Source of the DNA: Dorea longicatena
GTDB taxonomy: Bacteria > Bacillota > Clostridia > Lachnospirales > Lachnospiraceae
NCBI RefSeq assembly: GCF_024168045.1
Contig: NZ_CP100126.1
Coordinates: 265,501 to 329,500, forward strand
Length of the DNA: 64,000 nt
Direction of reading: 5' to 3'
The position numbers and the translations under genes are program-made. Below the pieces are notes generated by a model that did no database searches, was not told the DNA's origin, and saw only the letters and a program-made list of their open reading frames with translations. Positions 17,556 to 24,898 of this stretch are shown piece after piece (position 1 is the stretch's first letter; every line of letters starts with the position of its first letter).

Positions 17556-17927
17556 ATGGGAAAGAAAAATCCGTTTGTATTCACTATTGGTTTTGATAAG
17601 TCGGATCCAGATCACGTGTATGTGACAGAACTTCTGAATACGACAGAGAAAAAAGCAAAACTGATCGTTGCGGCAATTCTGGCATATACGGGAAGAACGG
17701 ATGAGACAGGTAATGGCAGTATAAGCATGGAACCGGATATGCTCCGGCCAATGATGCAGCAAATCATCCGGGAAGAAGTAAGAAAGGTATTGGAAGGGCA
17801 GGACGTTTCTAAGATAAATAGAGAAATGCCCACAGAAGTTGATTTGATGGAAGAAGAACCGCTGCGGATGGATCAGACTATGAGACAGAATGTAGTGGAT
17901 GCTATCAGTGCATTTCGCAGGGCATAA
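17556..17927 (+). CDS. ParR-like partner of the actin ATPase
   Basis: A 123-residue protein directly downstream of the ParM-like gene. A possible small DNA-binding part lies at the N-terminus (FTIGFDKSDPDHVYVTELLN) and an acidic/amphipathic tail at the C-terminus that could touch the filament. StbB/ParR-type adaptors are about this size and in this place. The family match is by context rather than motif. Confidence 0.6.
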   Translation: MGKKNPFVFTIGFDKSDPDHVYVTELLNTTEKKAKLIVAAILAYTGRTDETGNGSISMEPDMLRPMMQQIIREEVRKVLEGQDVSKINREMPTEVDLMEEEPLRMDQTMRQNVVDAISAFRRA

Positions 17928-17976
17928 AAAAGCAGGAGAGATACACATGCTTATGGCAGTGTACTCTCCTGTTCTT
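17927..17976 (+). terminator. terminator of parMR-like operon
   Basis: CAGGAGAG...ACAC (17933-17946) pairs with GTGTACTCTCCTG (17959-17971) with one bulge, then TTCTTTG. An A-run before the stem makes it usable from both sides. Confidence 0.75.
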
Positions 17977-18077
17977 TGTATCAGAATGGGAATAGACAGA
18001 AAACTCACAGACTATTCACAGATTACTCACAGATTGTCTTTGTATAATGTGTAGATGATGAAGGATACGGGAGAGCC

Positions 18078-18407
18078 TTAACTTAGGTTCTTGAATCCAT
18101 CCAGAAGTCCACGCAGTGTAGAAAGGGCAAGCTGTTTCTGCTCCTCCGGGCAGGAATTTAGTTCTGCCATGATTTGCTGCATGGTAGAATCCGGGTTCGT
18201 TTTCTGGTTAGAAAATATAGCATCTATGGAAATATGTAAGTAAGTTGCCAAGGCATAAAGTGTTTCCAACTGTGGATTGCCAATATAGTTTTCAATATCA
18301 GAGACAGTCCGTAAAGAAATCTTTGCCTGTTCCGCAAGGCTGTTTTGCGAAAGATTGCGGCGGAGACGTTCTTCCCTGACTGCATCTCCCAATAATTTTT
18401 TCACCAT
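18078..18407 (-). CDS. XRE repressor, Tn916 Orf9-like
   Basis: A 109-residue protein with a clear helix-turn-helix (REERLRRNLSQNSLAEQAKISLRTVSDIEN). The C-terminal 40 residues are a short dimerisation tail. GAGGTGATATAG precedes the ATG. Divergent from a sigma-like gene, exactly the Tn916 orf9/orf7 layout in which the repressor controls the conjugation regulators. Promoter-like AT-rich sequence with repeated AACGCA motifs (about 18458-18476) sits between them. Confidence 0.82.
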   Translation of the reverse strand: MVKKLLGDAVREERLRRNLSQNSLAEQAKISLRTVSDIENYIGNPQLETLYALATYLHISIDAIFSNQKTNPDSTMQQIMAELNSCPEEQKQLALSTLRGLLDGFKNLS

Positions 18408-18514
18408 CTATATCACCTCACTTAATGCATATATTTTATCGTAGATTAACACTATACGAAATGCGTTAAAGTGCGTTATGATAAGCAGGATAACACATGC
18501 ACAAATAGAGAAAC

Positions 18515-18622
18515 ATGGAAGTAAGTACGACAGACATGAATGGACAGCATAAGATAAAAGCCAAAGAGGAACTGAATCTGTTAAAAAAATCTTATCCATA
18601 CAATGTGTCGGAGAGAAGTTAG
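18515..18622 (+). CDS. 35-residue hypothetical peptide
   Basis: A small frame starting MEVSTTDMNGQHKIKAKEEL and ending NVSERS, divergent from the XRE gene and followed by a strong terminator at 18687. The ribosome site (AGAGAA) is weak. The 326-base gap otherwise contains only promoter-like sequence. Possibly a real small regulatory protein. Confidence 0.35.
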   Translation: MEVSTTDMNGQHKIKAKEELNLLKKSYPYNVSERS

Positions 18623-18686
18623 AATATGCAGTATATGAGATACTATCATTGCATATCCTACACAATTACATAGAAAGAGAAGTATC

Positions 18687-18727
18687 GGCTGGACTACGAA
18701 TAGAGTGGTCCAGCCTTTCTTTTTTTC
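18687..18727 (+). terminator. terminator ahead of sigma-like gene
   Basis: GGCTGGAC (18687-18694) pairs with GTCCAGCC (18708-18715), then TTTCTTTTTTTT. It would end the transcript coming from the promoter opposite the XRE gene, about 95 bases before the Orf7-like gene; possible attenuation of that gene. Confidence 0.8.
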
Positions 18728-18820
18728 GAAAAAATGAAGGCAGTGTCACGTTTTGTTGACGCTCACCGCCATCCTCGGAATTTTTTGGAACGTGATAAAA
18801 AATTTCGGAGGATAAAACAA

Positions 18821-19261
18821 ATGAACAAAAAAACATATACAGGATCAAAGATACAAAATCACTTTACAGCATATCTGATACAGTTTGTCCGTGGAAAACG
18901 ACATGATTATCTGGAGAAGAAAATCCAGATGGCTGATGCAGAAGAACTGTTGGAGGATATTGGACAGATGGAGGCAAGAATTGTAATCGAAGAATTGCTG
19001 GAGAACCAAACGAGGGAGCAGCTTTTATTGCAGGAGGCACAGGGGAAATATCCAGAATGGAATAAGATGTCAGATGAAAGACTGATGAAAGCGCTTCATA
19101 CGCTGCGGGATGAAGAACGGAAGCTGATTTACCAGCATGTGTTTGAAGAACGTACTTTTGAGGAAATGAGCAGGCTAAACGGGTTATCAGAGGAGCGATG
19201 CAAGGGTATTTATTATTATGCAATCCGGAAGATCCGCAAGGTGATGGGAGGTGAAAACTAA
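18821..19261 (+). CDS. sigma-70-like regulator, Tn916 Orf7-like
   Basis: A 146-residue protein. The C-terminal half is sigma region 4 (LHTLRDEERKLIYQHVFEERTFEEMSRLNGLSEERCKGIYYYAIRKIRKV). The N-terminal motif TAYLIQFVRGKRHDYL is typical of conjugative transposon Orf7 proteins. CGGAGGAT nine bases before ATG 18821 sets the start; upstream in-frame codons lack a site. Its stop overlaps the next start (TAATG). Confidence 0.8.
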   Translation: MNKKTYTGSKIQNHFTAYLIQFVRGKRHDYLEKKIQMADAEELLEDIGQMEARIVIEELLENQTREQLLLQEAQGKYPEWNKMSDERLMKALHTLRDEERKLIYQHVFEERTFEEMSRLNGLSEERCKGIYYYAIRKIRKVMGGEN

Positions 19262-19449
19262 TGAATTTTGAACGATTACTTTTAAAGGCAAAAGAAGGAA
19301 ATGCAGATGCGGTACTGAAGATTTTAGAGATATATAAGCCGCTTTTAATTAAGAATGCGATTGTGAATGGCAGATTTGATGAAGATCTGTATCAGGAACT
19401 GGTAAGTACATTGCTTCAGTGTATCCAGAGATTCCAGATAATTGAGTAA
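19261..19449 (+). CDS. helix-turn-helix protein, Tn916 Orf8-like
   Basis: A 62-residue protein (MNFERLLLKAKEGNADAVLK, then YQELVSTLLQCIQRF) that looks like a stand-alone sigma region 2, as in Tn916 Orf8. Translationally coupled to the Orf7-like gene. In Tn916 relatives xis and int would follow; here a MATE cassette follows instead. Confidence 0.75.
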   Translation: MNFERLLLKAKEGNADAVLKILEIYKPLLIKNAIVNGRFDEDLYQELVSTLLQCIQRFQIIE

Positions 19450-19469
19450 GTTATCTTAAACAAAGGCTG

Positions 19470-19517
19470 CAATCACTCTCAGGGGAGTAACATCCTCTGG
19501 GAGTGATTGTTTTTTGA
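19470..19517 (+). terminator. terminator containing 31-bp repeat, copy 1
   Basis: CAATCACTCTC pairs with the GAGTGATTG end of a 31-base block (19474-19504), followed by TTTTTT. The same 31 bases (CACTCTCAGGGGAGTAACAT through CTCTGGGAGT) occur identically at 22714-22744, so copy 1 and copy 2 bracket the MATE/winged-helix segment, 3240 bases apart. Confidence 0.8.
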
Positions 19518-19579
19518 AGGGTGATATTGCCTCAGTTCGAAGCGGCAGACGGTGTTGATCTATTATGTTGCCTGATGCT

Positions 19580-20935
19580 TTAATGCTCTTTTGTTGTTGC
19601 CAGTTCTTTATGAAGATGTAGAGCCATAAACACAGTAACAATAGCAGAAATTACATCGGCAATCGGTTGTGCATATAGTATTCCATTTATGCCCCAGAAT
19701 GATGGGAGCAACAGAATGATCGGAACAAAGCAAATACCTTGTCGGCAAGCCCCAAGAACGAATCCGGCGGTGCCTTTTCCAAGTGCAAGAAACAGAGAAG
19801 AATACACTGTGTAAAATCCAAATACGAAGAAGGAAAATCCATTTGCCATTAGCGATTTTTGACCTACAGAAATCATCTCTGTATTGCCTTCTGTAAATTG
19901 CGAAATAATCTGTGTGGAAAATAGGGCTATTGTCAATCCCACAACTACACAAAATATTGTTGACCATAAGATAGAAGTTTTAATTGCTTCCCTGAGCCGA
20001 TCAAACTTTTTGGCACCATAGCTAAAGCCGGCAATTGGTTGGAAACCTTTTAAGAAGCCGAACACAACCAGAGTTCCCATTGAAGTGATTCTTGTAACAG
20101 CGCCCATTCCGGCGATAACAGCATCTCCATAGATATTAGCTTCCCGGTTTATGAATGCGATAGAAAGGCTTGTAAGAAGCTGGAAAGTCAATGTGGGTAT
20201 ACCGATTTTCAGAATTTCAGTTATGATCTGCTTAGAAGGACAAAATTCCTTAATGGAAAATGTAAAAGCGCTTTTTTTCTGTAATGCATAAATTAAATAT
20301 ACAAGAGTAGAAGCCATTTGAGAAATTGCTGTAGCGATTGCCGCACCAGCAACCCCCATGTCGAGAGTATAGATGAAAATAGGATCTAAACCAATATTCA
20401 ATACAGCTCCTAATAATAATGCACACATAGTTGTTTTTGCGGCGCCTTCACTTGCAACGATATTGTTCATCGTTACATTAAATACATTGAAAATACATGA
20501 AATAACATAGATTCTTCCATAAGAAAGGGCGTATGGCATAATCGTGTCTGTTGCACCTAACATGGTTAAAATAGGTTTCAAAAAAATTGCAGTTCCGATA
20601 ATAATAACTGCGCCAATACAAACACTGCTGTATAATGCAGTACTGGCGACTTTACTTGCAGCTTCCCTATCTCCTCGCCCTAAAAGTCTTGATAAGTAGG
20701 AGGCGGCACCATTGCCAAACATCAGACCTAAACCAACAACTACTTGTCCTAAAGGAAACGCAATGGAAATTGCACCCATTTGACTCTCGCCAAGTCCTCC
20801 TATGAAATAAGCATCCACCAAATTGTAGAGAGCGTTAATAAGCATACCAATCATTATCGGTATACCAAGAGCCATTAGTGCTTGGGGAACAGGTGCATTT
20901 CCTAATAAATCCATTTTGTTGTTATTCTTGTTCAT
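19580..20935 (-). CDS. MATE-family multidrug efflux protein
   Basis: A 451-residue polytopic membrane protein with about 12 hydrophobic segments in two homologous halves (for example PIMIGMLINALYNLVDAYFI and AVTRITSMGTLVVFGFL). It exports cationic drugs or metabolites using an ion gradient. AAAGGAG seven bases before ATG 20935 sets the start; a TTG six codons earlier is in frame but lacks a site. Divergent from a PadR regulator with palindromes over both promoters, so it is the likely regulated target. The C-terminus (HKELATTKEH) looks intact. Confidence 0.93.
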   Translation of the reverse strand: MNKNNNKMDLLGNAPVPQALMALGIPIMIGMLINALYNLVDAYFIGGLGESQMGAISIAFPLGQVVVGLGLMFGNGAASYLSRLLGRGDREAASKVASTALYSSVCIGAVIIIGTAIFLKPILTMLGATDTIMPYALSYGRIYVISCIFNVFNVTMNNIVASEGAAKTTMCALLLGAVLNIGLDPIFIYTLDMGVAGAAIATAISQMASTLVYLIYALQKKSAFTFSIKEFCPSKQIITEILKIGIPTLTFQLLTSLSIAFINREANIYGDAVIAGMGAVTRITSMGTLVVFGFLKGFQPIAGFSYGAKKFDRLREAIKTSILWSTIFCVVVGLTIALFSTQIISQFTEGNTEMISVGQKSLMANGFSFFVFGFYTVYSSLFLALGKGTAGFVLGACRQGICFVPIILLLPSFWGINGILYAQPIADVISAIVTVFMALHLHKELATTKEH

Positions 20936-20953
20936 TTCAAATACTCCTTTCAA

Positions 20954-21145
20954 TTAAGAATATAAATTATAGTAGTATAAATTATAGTATACTACGTGAG
21001 AGAATACTACTATAATTTATAGTAGTTGTCAAGCGTGTATCCTGCAATTTCCTTGACAAGAGGTATAAAATCAAATACTATAAATTACAGTATATATAAC
21101 CGTAAGTATTTTATAGCTTTCGTGGATATAGAAAGTGGGTGAACT
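20954..21145. promoter_or_regulatory. PadR operator region with divergent promoters
   Basis: Rightward promoter: TTGACA 21053-21058, 17 bases, TACTAT 21076-21081. Leftward promoter: TTGACA 21027-21032 (complement), 17 bases, TAGTAT 21004-21009. A 21-base palindrome, ACTACTATAA-T-TTATAGTAGT (21006-21026), fills the leftward spacer. Related half-sites CTATAAATTA(T/C)AGTA recur at about 20968-20995 and over the rightward -10 box (21077-21093). The repeats fit PadR dimer sites repressing both genes. Confidence 0.8.
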
Positions 21146-21670
21146 ATGGCTACAATAGATTTAATTGTGTTAGGAATATTGAAAAAGGAACCGATGGGAG
21201 CCTATGATATTCAAAAATTAGTGGAATATCGTAATATATCAAAATGGGTAAAAATCAGTACACCATCCATTTACAAAAAAGCAATTCAGTTGGAGGAAAA
21301 AGGCTTCATTAAAGGAGAAATTGTGAAAGAAGGTAAGATGCCTGAAAAAGCAGTTTATTCATTAACAGATGAAGGCGAAAAAGAATTTGTAAAGCTTATG
21401 ATGGAAACAGCCTCTAAACCCATTCACTTTTTTTTAGATTTTAATGCAGTAATTGTAAATTTGGATAAGTTACCGCCTGAAAGTCAACAATCATGTATTG
21501 CCAGTATTGAGGAAAATATTGAAATATTAAAAACTTATCTGGAGGAAAATCTTCGAGAGAAAGAGAATGATCCGGAAATCCCTAAGACTGGTATGGCAGT
21601 ATTGCAACAGCAGATAGTTTTGGCGGATGCTATTGAAAAATGGATTATTTCTCTAAAAAAAGACTTTTGA
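21146..21670 (+). CDS. PadR-family transcriptional regulator
   Basis: A 174-residue PadR-type repressor. The N-terminal winged helix (IDLIVLGILKKEPMGAYDIQKLVEYRN, with wing PEKAVYSLTDEGEKEF) is followed by a C-terminal helical dimerisation domain. It most likely represses itself and the divergent MATE pump until a ligand binds. The operators overlap both promoters. GTGGGTG precedes the ATG. Confidence 0.9.
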   Translation: MATIDLIVLGILKKEPMGAYDIQKLVEYRNISKWVKISTPSIYKKAIQLEEKGFIKGEIVKEGKMPEKAVYSLTDEGEKEFVKLMMETASKPIHFFLDFNAVIVNLDKLPPESQQSCIASIEENIEILKTYLEENLREKENDPEIPKTGMAVLQQQIVLADAIEKWIISLKKDF

Positions 21671-21701
21671 TGAAGAAGTCACTAGCTGATTTCTTATTAG
21701 G

Positions 21702-21823
21702 TCTGCAGGATTGGGAAGAAACAGGGATGGATGCCGACCTATGTTCCGGCTTTGTAGCCAGAACATAGAAATTTTCTTAGTGGGGAATCTCCCTCAAACC
21801 CGGTGCTCCTTATATCCTGCAGA
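21702..21823. other. 122-base structured element with terminal inverted repeats
   Basis: Bounded by TCTGCAGGAT (21702-21711) and ATCCTGCAGA (21814-21823), a perfect 10-bp terminal stem. Inside are a 12-bp hairpin, CTATGTTC with GGCT (21739-21751) against AGCC with GAACATAG (21756-21768), and a small GGGA/TCCC hairpin (21783-21793). It ends exactly at the stop codon of the minus-strand winged-helix frame. The large hairpin may terminate the PadR transcript; the whole may be a structured RNA or small non-autonomous insertion. Confidence 0.5.
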
Positions 21824-22168
21824 TTAAACTTCAAATTTATACCCATATCCAACTACTGTTTTTATGTAATTCTTGTCGCTGGAATACTTTTTTATCTTCT
21901 TGCGTATTTGAAAAATAGTGTTTTCCACGGCGTGGAAATAACCATTTGCTTTTTCATGCCAAACTGCTTCATAAATCTGTTGTTTAGTAAAAGCCATCCC
22001 TGGATTAGAATATAGCATATAAAGTACATCAAATTCTTTTACAGAAAAGTTAATGTCTTTTCGTACTATTAAGCCGTAGGTCGTAAAGGTCTGCGACTTT
22101 AACTTTACCCGGAAAGGAGCTGCCACATATATAGGCAGTGCTGTAATTTTAACAGTAACGGTCACCAA
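21824..22168 (-). CDS. isolated OmpR-type winged-helix protein, start uncertain
   Basis: A frame of about 114 residues. The last 70 are a typical OmpR C-terminal DNA-binding domain (NFSVKEFDVLYMLYSNPGMAFTKQQIYEAVW ... IKTVVGYGYKFEV). There is no receiver domain, and the first 40 residues do not resemble one. The only start codon is a GTG without a ribosome site, so it may be a truncated response regulator. Similar receiver-less proteins at 22419, 33284 and 38372 suggest a class of single-domain regulators. Confidence 0.55.
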   Translation of the reverse strand: MVTVTVKITALPIYVAAPFRVKLKSQTFTTYGLIVRKDINFSVKEFDVLYMLYSNPGMAFTKQQIYEAVWHEKANGYFHAVENTIFQIRKKIKKYSSDKNYIKTVVGYGYKFEV

Positions 22169-22418
22169 TCTATGGGGATGGCTTGTATATCCGGCTGAAA
22201 TGCTAAAAAATCAGTGGTTCTTATTTATCACTTCACTCTGCCCCGGTAATTATGTGTTTGCCGTTTCTGGCTCTTGCAGCTATTGCGATTCTACTGGTCT
22301 ATTACCAGACTATTTGCAGGTAAAGCATTGCTCTGGTTTTGAATTTGAGTTTTGGCAGTCTAATAATAGCATTTTAGATTAGCTGTGATAAGGTGAAACA
22401 GATTAGGAGGAAAGTAAA

Positions 22419-22730
22419 TTGCATTACAAAGACAAAAACCTACAGATAGATATTCGCTGTCATACTGTTTTTATGAATGATCAAAAGATTGAATTGAGTC
22501 TGAAAGAATTTACGGTACTAAAATATCTAACAGAACATCCTGGCTGGGTATTCTCTCACGAGGAGATTTATCGTAATGTCTGGAAGGAAGAACCGATTGA
22601 CTGTGCTAATGCGGTTATGTGCTGCATTAGCCAGCTTCGTAAAAAGTTAAAAGTAGATTCACGGAACTGGAATTACATCCGCACCGTCCGAGGTGTGGGC
22701 TATAAGTTTCAACCACTCTCAGGGGAGTAA
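22419..22730 (+). CDS. receiver-less OmpR-type winged-helix protein
   Basis: A 103-residue protein consisting only of an OmpR-type DNA-binding domain (IELSLKEFTVLKYLTEHPGWVFSHEEIYRNVW ... YIRTVRGVGYKFQPL). The start is TTG at 22419, supported by AGGAGG eight bases upstream. Its last codons lie inside copy 2 of a 31-base repeat that also forms its terminator. The gap from 22169 to 22418 holds nothing else recognisable. Confidence 0.7.
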   Translation: MHYKDKNLQIDIRCHTVFMNDQKIELSLKEFTVLKYLTEHPGWVFSHEEIYRNVWKEEPIDCANAVMCCISQLRKKLKVDSRNWNYIRTVRGVGYKFQPLSGE

Positions 22731-22751
22731 CATCCTCTGGGAGTTTTTTGT
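22707..22751 (+). terminator. terminator containing 31-bp repeat, copy 2
   Basis: The 22714-22744 block is identical to 19474-19504. ACTCTCAGGGGA pairs with TCCTCTGGGAGT (two G-U pairs), then TTTTTT. It terminates the winged-helix gene and overlaps its last codons. Confidence 0.8.
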
Positions 22752-22935
22752 CATATTTGTTGCACTTTTCGGCTCTGGTACGTACAGAAATAGAAAAGAA
22801 ACATATCCCAAAATGTATACATTTTAGAAGTACGTTCCGGAAAGAGGGATTATATTTCAAAAAGGTTACACACACAGTTTTGAAATATACCAATAAAAGT
22901 GTGGATATTTTGGGACATGGAAAGGAGAAATGTGG

Positions 22936-23595
22936 ATGCAGATATATGGATATCACCGTACCAGTACAAAGGAGCAGCATCTTGACCGTGGCATACAGGA
23001 AATTGAGCGGTACTGTAACGAGCATGAGATGGCACTTACGAATATTTTTACGGATCAGGAGACAGGGAAGAATTTTAATCGTCCGAGATATACCGTTTTA
23101 GTGGAGGATGTCCTGCGGCCGGGAGATATTTTGATTGTTACAGAATTGGACAGACTGGGAAGAAACAAGTATGACACCATGCAACAGATCCAGCGGATTA
23201 AGAACATGGGAGTGCGGCTTATGGTTCTGGAACTGCCGACTACGCTTATGGATTTATCTGTGATGGATAATGCGATGGCAAGGATGATGCTGGAAACAAT
23301 CAATAACATGATGCTGGAGCTTTATGCTTCTATGGCGCAGGCAGAGCTGGAGAAAAAGGAGAAGCGACAGCGGGAAGGGATAGAAGCGAAGAAATTGCGG
23401 GGCGAATGGGATGATTATGGAAGACCAAGTGTGATGAAGCAGGAAACTTTTGATGAGAACTTTCAAAGCGTAGTTTCTGGAGAAACGACACCTACACAGC
23501 TTCGTAAAAATTTGGGAATGACGCACTCAACTTTTTATCGCTATCGAAAAACTTTTTATGAAAAATACCCGGAACTTTCAAATTCTGCAAATTAA
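22936..23595 (+). CDS. serine recombinase (resolvase/invertase family)
   Basis: A 219-residue small serine recombinase. The N-terminal catalytic domain has the nucleophile Ser in YHRTSTKEQ and the motifs LIVTELDRLGRN and MMLELYASMAQAE. The C-terminal helix-turn-helix is TPTQLRKNLGMTHSTFYRY. The ATG at 22936 is spaced about nine bases from AAAGGAG; an ATG two codons earlier is too close. It may resolve multimers of the excised element or invert or move the adjoining cassette. No crossover site was identified. Confidence 0.9.
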   Translation: MQIYGYHRTSTKEQHLDRGIQEIERYCNEHEMALTNIFTDQETGKNFNRPRYTVLVEDVLRPGDILIVTELDRLGRNKYDTMQQIQRIKNMGVRLMVLELPTTLMDLSVMDNAMARMMLETINNMMLELYASMAQAELEKKEKRQREGIEAKKLRGEWDDYGRPSVMKQETFDENFQSVVSGETTPTQLRKNLGMTHSTFYRYRKTFYEKYPELSNSAN

Positions 23596-23641
23596 AGTCC
23601 TATTACTTATATAGACCAAAGAATTTCAGGAGGAAAGAAAT

Positions 23642-23863
23642 ATGAGTGAAAAGAGAATAGGTACTTTAATTTATGATCCATCAATGGGAAGATTTGATAT
23701 CCGGTTTGGGATTGAATCTTATTATGGAGGTCTTCATTGCGGAGAATGTTTTGATGTGAAGGTAAAGGATGCATGGATTCCGGTTCGGATTGAAATGGAT
23801 GAAGACTGGTATCTGGTAGGGCTTCCTAAGACGAGTCTCAGTGGACTGACGGTTCGAATGTAG
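23642..23863 (+). CDS. DUF5348 protein
   Basis: A 73-residue protein matching DUF5348 in size and motifs (GRFDIRFGIESYYGGLHCGECFDVKV, then RIEMDEDWYLVGL). Common in Firmicute mobile elements beside serine recombinases; function unknown. AGGAGG precedes the ATG. CTATTACTTATATAG in the gap before it echoes CTATTACTCTTATATAG before the 10317 gene. Confidence 0.8.
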   Translation: MSEKRIGTLIYDPSMGRFDIRFGIESYYGGLHCGECFDVKVKDAWIPVRIEMDEDWYLVGLPKTSLSGLTVRM

Positions 23864-23872
23864 GAGGAGCAT

Positions 23873-24229
23873 ATGATGGAAGCTAAAAAGAAATATGAAA
23901 AGCCGGCATTCCGATTGGTGACAGATTTGGGGAGTATTTTGGAATGTCTGTATGAGGTATATGGAACGGATGGAACGATGTTGATTGCTGGGAACAAGTT
24001 ATCGGATACGGTAATCTATCCGTTTATCCGCATGATTAAAAAGAAATGCAAAGCAGTGGATGCGGAAAAGCTGAATCTGATGCTCTGGAAGATTTATATG
24101 GTAAGTTCGAGAAAAGAAGAATTTGTGACGGCTGCTAAGAAAGAGCTGCAGCCTTATTTGACCAAGAAAGATGAAAAACAGATTGACACCACATATGACA
24201 CCACATATACTATAGATAGGAGGCATTAA
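23873..24229 (+). CDS. hypothetical element protein
   Basis: A 118-residue basic helical protein (KYEKPAFRLVTDLGSILECL). The C-terminus contains a DTTYDTTY duplication coded by a 12-base tandem repeat. AGGAGG lies upstream. It is close-packed between DUF5348 and hicA in one operon. Family not recognised. Confidence 0.6.
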   Translation: MMEAKKKYEKPAFRLVTDLGSILECLYEVYGTDGTMLIAGNKLSDTVIYPFIRMIKKKCKAVDAEKLNLMLWKIYMVSSRKEEFVTAAKKELQPYLTKKDEKQIDTTYDTTYTIDRRH

Positions 24230-24231
24230 AG

Positions 24232-24489
24232 ATGTCGAAATGGGATAAACTATTGACAAGAATTTGCTCATTATCGAAAGACCTTCGTTTTGATGAACTA
24301 AGAAAAGTATTAGAAAGTTATGGATATGAGATAAATGCTCCGAGAAGTGGGAGCAGCCATTATACATTCCGTAAAGCGGGATGCCAGCCGATAACAATAC
24401 CGAAACACGAACCAATCAAGAAAATTTATGTTGAAATGGTAAAGCAGATTGTAGAAAGTGAGGCGAAAAACGATGAAGACACTGAATGA
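24232..24489 (+). CDS. hicA: HicA-family mRNA interferase toxin
   Basis: An 85-residue toxin with a dsRBD-like fold. The segments RKVLESYGYEI, catalytic-His motif GSSHYTF and ITIPKHEPIKKIYVEMVKQIV are the HicA signature. It cleaves mRNA until HicB neutralises it. Immediately follows the hypothetical gene and overlaps hicB by 17 bases, ensuring coupled synthesis. The N-terminal extension of about 18 residues is longer than the minimal HicA. Confidence 0.9.
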   Translation: MSKWDKLLTRICSLSKDLRFDELRKVLESYGYEINAPRSGSSHYTFRKAGCQPITIPKHEPIKKIYVEMVKQIVESEAKNDEDTE

Positions 24490-24835
24490 TTATTTGGCAA
24501 TGTCCTATCGCATGGAAATTGTGGAAGATAAGGATGAAGGTGGATTTGTGGTTTCTTATCCGGAACTGCCGGGATGCATCACCTGTGGAGAGACGATAGA
24601 AAGGGCAGTTGAAAATGCAGCGGATGCAAAAAAAGCATGGTTAGAAGCTGCACTGGAAGAAGGGATTGAGATTCACGAACCGGGAAGCCTGGAAGAGTAT
24701 TCGGGACAGTTTAAAATAAGGATGCCACGCAGCTTACACCGGGATCTGGCGGAACACTCAAAAAAAGAAGGCATCAGTATGAATCAATACTGTATATATC
24801 TTCTTTCAAAGAATGATGCGCTGTTAGTAAAATAA
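24473..24835 (+). CDS. hicB: HicB-family antitoxin
   Basis: A 120-residue antitoxin. The N-terminal partial RNase-H-like domain (EDKDEGGFVVSYPELPGCITCGETIERAVENAADAKKAW) is followed by a C-terminal ribbon-helix-helix/Arc-type DNA-binding part (KIRMPRSLHRDLAEHSKKEGISMNQYCIYLLSK). Start ATG 24473 lies inside hicA, with GTGAGG upstream. It binds HicA and represses the operon. A decayed relative sits at 2469-2642. Confidence 0.92.
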   Translation: MKTLNDYLAMSYRMEIVEDKDEGGFVVSYPELPGCITCGETIERAVENAADAKKAWLEAALEEGIEIHEPGSLEEYSGQFKIRMPRSLHRDLAEHSKKEGISMNQYCIYLLSKNDALLVK

Positions 24836-24854
24836 ATATACAAGAATATAGATG

Positions 24855-24895
24855 AAAAGAGCCGTCCGGATGGGCGGCTCGAAGTATTCTTTCTT
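24855..24895. terminator. GAGCCG-type terminator repeat, copy 1
   Basis: GAGCCGTCCGGATGGGCGGCTC (pairing ends 24859-24865 and 24874-24880) followed by GAAGTATT. It lies between the convergent hicB and AAA ATPase genes and can serve both. Near-identical copies occur at 33689-33720 and 38777-38806. Confidence 0.75.
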
Positions 24896-24898
24896 TGA

